Shown: in pieces, positions 59,057 through 64,000 of the stretch
How the letters are laid out: every line of letters starts with the position of its first letter
Numbering within the stretch: position 1 is the first letter of the stretch
From: Silvibacterium acidisoli
GTDB lineage: Bacteria > Acidobacteriota > Terriglobia > Terriglobales > Acidobacteriaceae
Direction of reading: 5' to 3'
Length of the DNA: 64,000 nt
Assembly (NCBI GenBank): GCA_022870745.1
Contig: CP085323.1
Coordinates: 3,410,001 to 3,474,000 of the forward strand
Notes under the pieces: generated by a model
Seen by the model: only the letters and a program-made list of their open reading frames with translations
Told to the model about the DNA's origin: nothing
The model's database searches: none
Translations under genes and position numbers: made by a program

Positions 59057-59876
59057 AGGCGATACCATCTATCGAACCGCCCGCACCCTGCAAAAGGCCT
59101 TCGCAGGAACTACCATCACCGGCTTCGAGACCGCTTACGCGCAGCTCGCATCCGTCGACGACAACACGCCCATCGCCGGACGCACCGTCGAGAAAGTAGA
59201 AGCTCGCGGCAAGTGGCTGCTCATCTATTTCTCCGGCGACCTCATCCTAACCATGCACATGCTCATGAGCGGAAGCTGGCACCTTTATCGTCTCGGTGAG
59301 AAGTGGCACTGGGGTCGCAGCCACATGCGCGTCGTCCTGCGCAACGACAAGTTCGAAGCAGTTGGATTCGAGGTTCCAGTCGCGAAGTTCCACACCGCAC
59401 GTTCGCTCGAACGCAACTCCGCCATCCCCAAACTAGGTCCCGACCTGCTCAAGCCAAACTTCGCCGAGGACGAAGCCAAGGCTCGCATCCGCGCACACGG
59501 CGACGACGAAATCGGCAACATGCTGCTCAACCAGCGGGTGATGGCCGGCATCGGCAACGTCTACAAATCCGAGATCTGTTTCCTCTGCGGCGTCCATCCC
59601 TTTCGCAAAGTCTCTTCGCTCAGCGAAAACGAAATCACCTGTCTCGTCGACAACGCACTGAAACTTCTCGCTGCTAACGTCAAAGAAGATTCCGGCGATC
59701 AGATCATCACCTACACCGGCATGCGCCGCACCACGCACAACGCCGATCCCTCGGCGCGAGTCTGGGTCTACGGACGCAAAAACGAGCAGTGCCGCCGCTG
59801 CGGAACCCCAATAGAAATGCGCCGCCAGGGAACCGGTGCGCGCTCGACTTACTGGTGTCCCGACTGCCAGCGCTAG
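59049..59876 (+). CDS. nei: Nei-type DNA glycosylase/AP lyase
   Basis: A 275-residue Fpg/Nei-family enzyme that removes oxidised bases and cuts the abasic site. After Met removal the chain starts PEGDT, with the catalytic Pro and Glu typical of Nei (Fpg has PELPE). ARGKWLLIYF carries the conserved Lys. The helix-two-turn-helix region NQRVMAGIGNVYKSEICF is intact, and a C-terminal zinc finger is formed by CRRC and CPDC. The ATG at 59049 lies inside the lhr 3' end, an 8-base overlap; the longer frame from 58938 would start in lhr sequence and lacks the PEGD terminus. Which lesion it prefers is unknown. Confidence 0.93.
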   Translation: MPEGDTIYRTARTLQKAFAGTTITGFETAYAQLASVDDNTPIAGRTVEKVEARGKWLLIYFSGDLILTMHMLMSGSWHLYRLGEKWHWGRSHMRVVLRNDKFEAVGFEVPVAKFHTARSLERNSAIPKLGPDLLKPNFAEDEAKARIRAHGDDEIGNMLLNQRVMAGIGNVYKSEICFLCGVHPFRKVSSLSENEITCLVDNALKLLAANVKEDSGDQIITYTGMRRTTHNADPSARVWVYGRKNEQCRRCGTPIEMRRQGTGARSTYWCPDCQR

Positions 59877-59898
59877 CGCGTCGGCTACAATAGGCTGC

Positions 59899-60225
59899 AT
59901 GCCACCGTCCAATGTGTCGCGACGCCGCCAGAAGGCTCCTCCTCCGGGCGATACGGGTCAGGAAGCGCTCTACCTGCGCTTTCTGAGCGAGAAGCAGGTA
60001 CAGGTCGCAGTGAAGCTCCACGACTCGGAAACCGTTTTCGGATGGATCGAGTATTTCGACGACCGCATGATCCGCCTCACCCGCGAGGGCAAGCCAAACC
60101 TCTTCATCTACAAGAACCAGATCCGCACCATCACCGAGCAGGCCCGCAAAGGCATGGAACCACGCCGCCGCAGCGGCCGCAAGGAAGGTGAAGGCGCAGA
60201 ATCTCATTTGGAAGTTCACCCGTGA
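59899..60225 (+). CDS. Hfq-like Sm-fold RNA-binding protein
   Basis: A 108-residue protein with a central Hfq/Sm-like domain (about residues 22-85). ALYLRFLSEKQVQVAVKL fits the N-terminal helix and first strand, VFGWIEYFDDRMIRL fits the Sm1 strands of Hfq (compare QGQIESFDQFVI) and PNLFIYKNQIRTI fits the Sm2 motif whose Hfq form is VYKHAISTV. Both flanks are basic and Pro/Arg-rich (SRRRQKAPP, RKGMEPRRRSGRK), unlike short Hfq. It could be the cellular Hfq or a specialised relative. The frame is open from 59836, but ATG 59899 avoids overlap with nei. It lies 22 bases after nei and its stop overlaps the next GTG start. Confidence 0.75.
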   Translation: MPPSNVSRRRQKAPPPGDTGQEALYLRFLSEKQVQVAVKLHDSETVFGWIEYFDDRMIRLTREGKPNLFIYKNQIRTITEQARKGMEPRRRSGRKEGEGAESHLEVHP

Positions 60226-61097
60226 GACATCTTTTTACCTTCGCTGAACCCGCCTCCGCCATCGCGCGCGAAGCCGGAGCGCTTTTGCGCGAGTACTACC
60301 GCCAGGGAGTCGCCACCGAGTACAAGGGTGAAGCCGACCTCGTGACGGCAGCCGATCGCGCCTCGGAAAAGCTCATCGTCGAACGCCTGCACACGCTCTT
60401 TCCCGAACACGGCGTCTACGGAGAAGAAGGAACCCGCTCCAAGCTCGACGGCGAATACCGCTGGTACATCGATCCGCTAGACGGGACCACCAACTTCGCA
60501 CACGGCCTCCCGGCCTTCTGCGTCTCCATGGGCCTCGAGCGCCGCAGCGCCTCGCTCGCGCCCGAAGAGGACGGCGAACTCGTAGCTGGCATCGTCTACC
60601 ACCCGCTGCTCGACGAAATGTTTCTCGCGGAAAAAGGGAAGGGAGCCACGCTCAACGGCGCGCCCATCCAGGTCTCGCGCGTGGCGACGATCGCCGAGTC
60701 GCTGGTCGCTACCGGCTTTCCCAGCCGCAAGCGCCACGAGAACCCGAACATTCACTTCTACCACCAGTTCAGCCTGCGCTCCCATGGTGTACGCCGCGCC
60801 GGCTCCGCCGCGCTCGATCTCGCCTACGTAGCCTGCGGGCGCCTCGAAGCCTTCTGGGAGTTCAACCTGAATCCGTGGGACACTTCAGCCGGGGTTCTGC
60901 TCGTCACCGAGGCCGGAGGCACGGTCACCGGTTTTGAAGGTCAGCCCTTCCGGCTCGACAGCAAAGAGGTTCTTGCCACGAACGCACTCATCCGCGAAGA
61001 GATGGTAGGCTTCTTCAAGCGCATGTTCGCCGGCCAGGATCTCGATCCGATCCTTACTCCGGCAGAATTCGCTGCCCAAAGAGCGGAAGCGGACTAA
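60222..61097 (+). CDS. Inositol-monophosphatase-family phosphatase
   Basis: A 291-residue magnesium-dependent sugar-phosphate phosphatase of the IMPase/SuhB superfamily. Motifs in order: DLVTAADRASEKLI, FPEHGVYGEEG with the metal-binding Glu, WYIDPLDGTTNFAHG with the two metal Asp residues, and NLNPWDTSAGVLLVTEAGG with the third Asp. Members hydrolyse inositol phosphate, fructose bisphosphate, histidinol phosphate or 3'-phosphoadenosine phosphate, and the sequence does not decide. E. coli SuhB also binds RNA polymerase, which would suit its place in a nucleic-acid operon, but this is speculation. The GTG start overlaps the Hfq-like gene stop (GTGA), so translation is coupled. Confidence 0.9.
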   Translation: MRHLFTFAEPASAIAREAGALLREYYRQGVATEYKGEADLVTAADRASEKLIVERLHTLFPEHGVYGEEGTRSKLDGEYRWYIDPLDGTTNFAHGLPAFCVSMGLERRSASLAPEEDGELVAGIVYHPLLDEMFLAEKGKGATLNGAPIQVSRVATIAESLVATGFPSRKRHENPNIHFYHQFSLRSHGVRRAGSAALDLAYVACGRLEAFWEFNLNPWDTSAGVLLVTEAGGTVTGFEGQPFRLDSKEVLATNALIREEMVGFFKRMFAGQDLDPILTPAEFAAQRAEAD

Positions 61098-61218
61098 GAA
61101 ATATCGCAGCGGAATCAGGGCAGGGGCAAACAAAAATAAGAGCTTAAACCCAGACGCTTTTGGTCGCTAATCTCTTTTTGCTTCAACACTATACCGCCAT
61201 CTGGCGATATGTGATTAC

Positions 61219-61239
61219 AATGGAGAAGTCATCTCCATT
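61219..61239. promoter_or_regulatory. Inverted repeat upstream of ferredoxin gene
   Basis: Perfect 8-base arms AATGGAGA / TCTCCATT with a 5-base centre, ending 17 bases before the ferredoxin start codon. It lies where a repressor or an mRNA hairpin could control translation. No known operator matches. Confidence 0.35.
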
Positions 61240-61256
61240 TATCAAAGAGGAACTAC

Positions 61257-61517
61257 ATGGCTTACGTAATTGCTGAACCCTGCATTGGAACCAAGGATAC
61301 GGCTTGTGTCGATGCCTGCCCGGTGGACTGCATCCATCCAAAGAAGGACGAAGCTGGGCATGCCGAGCAGGAACAGCTTTTCATCGATCCCGTCGAGTGC
61401 ATCGATTGCGGAGCCTGCGTTCCGGTCTGCCCGGTATCGGCCATCTTCGCCTCTGACGACCTTCCGGAAAAGTGGGTCAGCTTCGCCGACAAGGCAGCCA
61501 ATCACTACGGCCGCTAA
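61257..61517 (+). CDS. 7Fe-type ferredoxin ([3Fe-4S][4Fe-4S])
   Basis: An 86-residue cytosolic electron carrier. Cys9, Cys17, Cys21, Cys25, Cys48, Cys51, Cys54 and Cys58 match the layout of Azotobacter FdI: C9, C17 and C58 should hold a [3Fe-4S] cluster and C21, C48, C51 and C54 a [4Fe-4S] cluster, leaving C25 free. The x7 spacing between C9 and C17, with no usable Cys between, is what separates it from 2[4Fe-4S] ferredoxins. AAGAGGAA precedes the ATG. It stands alone with its own terminator at 61540 and an inverted repeat in the leader. The electron partner is unknown. Confidence 0.93.
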   Translation: MAYVIAEPCIGTKDTACVDACPVDCIHPKKDEAGHAEQEQLFIDPVECIDCGACVPVCPVSAIFASDDLPEKWVSFADKAANHYGR

Positions 61518-61539
61518 ACTGCCGCCTGCAAGTTTGCTC

Positions 61540-61574
61540 AAAAGCGCAGCCCCTCGGCTGCGCTTTTCCTTTTA
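61540..61574 (+). terminator. Rho-independent terminator after ferredoxin gene
   Basis: Twelve-base perfect stem AAAAGCGCAGCC / GGCTGCGCTTTT with a 4-base loop, followed by CCTTTTA, 22 bases after the stop codon. Confidence 0.88.
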
Positions 61575-61610
61575 CCCTGAATCTAAGCAGAAATGAAAAG
61601 GAACCGTACG

Positions 61611-62147
61611 ATGAAGAACCGACTTCTCCCCGCCATCGCCGCTATGCTTCTGTTCGCCGCCCCATCCATTCTTTGCGCGCAGGATGGCCCGCCCAAGATC
61701 CAGATGGTCAACTATGTTGGTTCCGTCCAGGGCAGCGTGGATGCCAGCAGCTCCAAGGCCGGCGACGCCGTCAAGCTGACCATCCTCAATGATGCCAAGC
61801 TCAATGACGGCACAGATGTCGCCAAGGGATCGATCCTCGAAGGCCACATCGACTCCATCACCCCATCAGAAAAGAAGTCCGATTCCAAAGCCACTCTCAC
61901 CTTCGACAAGATCAGCGTCAATGGCAAGGAGATCCCCATCCGCTCGTGGATCCTCAACGTAGGAACCGGCAGCTCGAACGGCTCGCAATCGCTCAAGAAG
62001 ATTGACGGCCTTACCTCCGCCTACTCCGCGCAGGAAACCACCTCCGGCACGCTGACGCAGAAGAAGAAGGACATCAAGCTCACCGATTCCACGCAAATGG
62101 TGGTGACGGTAGCGGTCATCCCCGAAGGTGTCACGATTCAGCAGTAA
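61611..62147 (+). CDS. Exported protein of unknown function
   Basis: A 178-residue exported protein, not recognised. Residues 1-23 form a signal peptide (LLPAIAAMLLFAAPSILCA, cleavage before QDGPP). The mature part is polar and beta-rich: AGDAVKLTILNDAKLNDGT and VAKGSILEGHIDSITPSEK suggest a small beta-barrel in which a conserved-looking K-G-x-x-L-x-G-H segment recalls the conjugation or TrbI-like barrels of other exported acidobacterial proteins, but this is weak. Start: ATG 61611 has AAGGAA 7 bases upstream; an in-frame ATG at 61593 does not. It is separated from the ferredoxin gene by a terminator, so it is expressed alone. Confidence 0.75.
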   Translation: MKNRLLPAIAAMLLFAAPSILCAQDGPPKIQMVNYVGSVQGSVDASSSKAGDAVKLTILNDAKLNDGTDVAKGSILEGHIDSITPSEKKSDSKATLTFDKISVNGKEIPIRSWILNVGTGSSNGSQSLKKIDGLTSAYSAQETTSGTLTQKKKDIKLTDSTQMVVTVAVIPEGVTIQQ

Positions 62148-62177
62148 CGAATACCGCCATTCCACGAAAACGCGGGT

Positions 62178-62207
62178 GCCCCACATCTCGCTTCTGAGAT
62201 GTGGGGC
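62178..62207. repeat. Palindrome GCCCCACATCTC...GAGATGTGGGGC
   Basis: Perfect 12-base arms with a 6-base loop in the intergenic region after the 61611 gene. A related imperfect hairpin follows at 62253. It could terminate transcription, but the similar neighbouring copy suggests a dispersed palindromic repeat. Confidence 0.65.
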
Positions 62208-62252
62208 CTCGATCTCCAACCCAACAGACAAGTGGCAGGAAACAGACCGAAT

Positions 62253-62277
62253 CCCATGTCTCAAAGCGAGACTTGGG
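62253..62277. repeat. Related imperfect palindrome CCCATGTCTC...GAGACTTGGG
   Basis: Ten-base arms with one mismatch around AAAGC. The arm sequence resembles that of the hairpin at 62178 (CCCA-x-x-TCTC), so both may belong to one repeat family. Confidence 0.55.
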
Positions 62278-62407
62278 GTACCCGAACCGGATGGAGCGGG
62301 CTTGTGAAAGGGGACGGCTTCAGCAGTGCCGCCTGGCCAGCGAATAAAAGGGGGCATCGGCTCCTGAGGCACGAGTCCATCCGTTGCCAGGCTTGTAGAA
62401 TCAGCCT

Positions 62408-62728
62408 ATGAAACAGCCCCACTCCGAGAAATCATCCAAAGAGTTAGCCGGCGAAACCGCCAATCGCCTGTGGGAGTCCTTGCAGGAAGCCCTGAAGCGC
62501 GATCCTTCCATAACCGGCTTCGCCGTGCTTCCCAAAGATGAACTGCTCGACGCCGAACACGAGAACATCCCACGCTTCGATCCAGAGGACTATCCATTCC
62601 TGCACCAGGTGATCGGATATCTCGTCGAAGAAGGCGGCCTCGAAGAGTCCGACGAATACGGAGACGAAGCCGAAAGCTACCGCCTCGCACCCGAGTTCAT
62701 AGAGTCCCTCCTCGCCGAAGAAGAGTAG
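62408..62728 (+). CDS. Small acidic protein of unknown function
   Basis: A 106-residue, very acidic cytosolic protein, not recognised. Residues 10-35 are predicted helical (LAGETANRLWESLQEALKR), the middle contains FAVLPKDELLDAEHENIPRFDPEDYPFL and the C-terminus is rich in Glu (GLEESDEYGDEAESYRLAPEFIESLLAEEE in part). No signal peptide, membrane segment or metal motif is seen. No clear ribosome binding site precedes the ATG. It lies alone between palindromic repeats and is convergent with glutamine synthetase, from which it is separated by a strong terminator. Its codon usage resembles that of the neighbours, which supports it being real. Confidence 0.7.
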   Translation: MKQPHSEKSSKELAGETANRLWESLQEALKRDPSITGFAVLPKDELLDAEHENIPRFDPEDYPFLHQVIGYLVEEGGLEESDEYGDEAESYRLAPEFIESLLAEEE

Positions 62729-62731
62729 ACC

Positions 62732-62773
62732 GGGTGGCCCATTCAAGCCAAAAGCGGCTTGAATGGGCCACCC
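62732..62773. repeat. 18-bp perfect inverted repeat after small acidic gene
   Basis: Perfect 18-base arms (GGGTGGCCCATTCAAGCC and complement) with a 6-base centre, directly after the stop codon. It has no T-run. It is followed 10 bases later by a conventional terminator, so it may be a dispersed palindromic repeat. Confidence 0.7.
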
Positions 62774-62783
62774 AGGAAGCAAG

Positions 62784-62819
62784 AACAGAAATGCCCCGGA
62801 AAACCGGGGCATTTCTGTT
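62784..62819. terminator. Bidirectional terminator between convergent genes
   Basis: Perfect 16-base stem AACAGAAATGCCCCGG / CCGGGGCATTTCTGTT with a 4-base AAAA loop. The A/T-rich ends on both sides suit termination of the acidic protein gene and of glutamine synthetase. Confidence 0.75.
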
Positions 62820-62910
62820 AGCAAACCAAAGATCGCGACCAAAGGAAGCGCCAGGATCCTTCACACAAGCAAGGAAGGCGCCAAAGGCGCGAACGCCTGG
62901 ACGGCCAGTC

Positions 62911-64000
62911 CTAGAACTGGTTCCAGAGGAACTGGTTGTAGACCTCGTGGTGGAACTGGACTTCCGAGGGCTTTACGAACGTGCCCAGGAGGCGCGGGCA
63001 GCGGTCGGCCGAAGCCTGCTTGAGGTCTGCGAAACGAGCCTTGACGTCTTCGCCGAGCAGCTTGGTGGTCCAGGAGGCGTTGCGGAAGTTCTCAATCGCC
63101 GTGTAGATGTTGTCGGGCAGGTAGCGCTCTGCCTGGCGCAGGTTCTCGAGCTTCGCGGTGTCGCCGTCGAGGCCGGACTTGAAGATCGAGTACAGCACCA
63201 TGTAGGGGTTCGCATCCGGAGCCACCGAGCGTACTTCGACGCGCGACGACTTCTCGTTGCCGATCGGAATACGGACCATCGAGCCGCGGTCAACAGCCGA
63301 AGCCTTGATCTGGTTCGGAGCTTCGAAGTGCGGATCGAGGCGGCGATACGAGTTCACGCTCGAGTTCATCAGCAGACAGATGTCATTGCCGTGCGTCAGA
63401 ATGCGGTCGACGAAGTCCCATCCAAAGCTCGAGAGCTTTTCCTCGCCCTTCGGGTCCCAGAACAGGTTCTTGCCTTCCTTGGTGATCGACATGTTGGTGT
63501 GCATGCCGCTGCCGTTCACGCCCACAACCGGCTTCGGCAGGAAGCTCGCCGTCATGCCCATCTGCGTCGCCACCTGGCGGCAGATCAGCTTGTAGAGCTG
63601 GATCTGGTCGGCAGCCGTCACCACGTCGCCGTAGGTGTAGTTGATCTCGAACTGCGAAGGAGCCACTTCCGGATGGTCCTTCTCGTTCTCGAAGCCCATC
63701 GCGCGCTGAATCTCGGCAACCGAGTCAATAAAGGTGCGCAGCGGATCGCCCGGCAGCGAGTGATAGTAGCCGCCCGTGTTTACGTAGTCGAAGCGGCCCT
63801 TCTCAGGGAACTTCTTCTCGGCGTCGACGCCTTCGAACAGGAAGCCTTCAATCTCGTTCGCGGCATTCAGGTTGTAGCCGTTGTCCTTGAACTGCGTTGC
63901 TGCGAAAGACTTCAGCACGCCGCGCATGTCGCCGGTGTAGGCAGAGCCGTTCTTGTCGATCACTTCGCCGAAGACCAGGGCCTTGCCGGCGCCGAAGATA
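62911..64000 (-). CDS. glnA: Glutamine synthetase, C-terminal part (cut by window end)
   Basis: The last 363 or so residues of a type I glutamine synthetase, which joins ammonia to glutamate using ATP. The frame stays open to the window edge (IFGAGKALVFGEVIDKNGS), so the beta-grasp domain is missing only because of the cut. Visible blocks: EIEGFLFEG, PEVAPSQFEINYTYGD with metal-binding Glu, the ATP/ammonia region KPVVGVNGSGMHTNMSI, LLMNSSVNSYRRLDPHFEAPNQI and SSRVEVRSVAPDANPY. The chain ends YNQFLWNQF; a tyrosine adenylylation-loop sequence of the usual enteric kind is not evident near the end, so control may differ. A GTG at 63963 is an internal codon, not the start. Confidence 0.93.
   Translation of the reverse strand, partial: IFGAGKALVFGEVIDKNGSAYTGDMRGVLKSFAATQFKDNGYNLNAANEIEGFLFEGVDAEKKFPEKGRFDYVNTGGYYHSLPGDPLRTFIDSVAEIQRAMGFENEKDHPEVAPSQFEINYTYGDVVTAADQIQLYKLICRQVATQMGMTASFLPKPVVGVNGSGMHTNMSITKEGKNLFWDPKGEEKLSSFGWDFVDRILTHGNDICLLMNSSVNSYRRLDPHFEAPNQIKASAVDRGSMVRIPIGNEKSSRVEVRSVAPDANPYMVLYSIFKSGLDGDTAKLENLRQAERYLPDNIYTAIENFRNASWTTKLLGEDVKARFADLKQASADRCPRLLGTFVKPSEVQFHHEVYNQFLWNQF

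Overview
The window looks like chromosomal DNA from an acidobacterium of the Terriglobia type. The evidence is two very large Oar-like TonB-dependent receptors with an N-terminal carboxypeptidase-regulatory domain, a VWFA-related protein of the family typical of Acidobacteria, many Sec or Tat exported proteins without close relatives elsewhere, and short palindromic repeats between genes. No phage, transposase or CRISPR array was recognised. The assignment rests on gene content only.

Layout. 0.1-2.5 kb: an exported parallel beta-helix protein and a SAM methyltransferase. 2.6-10.1 kb: a stress/redox island with a secreted cytochrome c, three tandem-domain universal stress proteins, a PAS-PAS-GAF sigma-54 activator whose first PAS domain carries a FixL-like histidine, a STAS-like protein and a Crp-family regulator. 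Three perfect GTGA-N6-TCAC palindromes lie upstream of these genes and fit the recognition helix of the Crp protein. 10.1-12.2 kb: an ECF sigma factor with its zinc-motif membrane anti-sigma factor. 12.4-14.7 kb: an exported GDSL esterase and a glycerophosphodiester phosphodiesterase.

14.8-34.2 kb is an uptake and degradation region. A rightward cluster holds an Oar-like receptor, a Tat-exported GH95-like hydrolase, a purple-acid-phosphatase-like phosphoesterase and a lipoprotein with two Ig-like repeats and a seven-repeat propeller. A leftward pair holds a second receptor and a GH71/GH99-like hydrolase. A divergent gene encodes a membrane-anchored protein with a winged-helix-like cytoplasmic domain. 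34.8-38.9 kb: a 1361-residue exported protein of unknown function. tRNA-Glu(UUC) follows at 39.3 kb, then an RND efflux adaptor and pump at 39.8-44.1 kb.

44.5-49.2 kb is a compact leftward nucleoside-salvage operon (cytidine deaminase, pyrimidine phosphorylase, concentrative nucleoside transporter, purine phosphorylase, uridine kinase). 49.2-54.3 kb is a rightward chemotaxis operon (CheA with two CheW domains, CheW, CheY, CheB, CheR) with no receptor gene. 54.3-61.1 kb is a tightly packed run: Lhr helicase, Nei-type DNA glycosylase, an Hfq-like Sm protein and an inositol-monophosphatase-family protein. A 7Fe-type ferredoxin, two small uncharacterised genes and the 3' part of glutamine synthetase (leftward, cut by the window end) complete the window.

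For many genes the start was moved to an internal codon where a ribosome binding site and signal peptide supported it; these choices are stated in each entry. Functions of the enzymes with unknown substrates are inferred from motifs read by eye.
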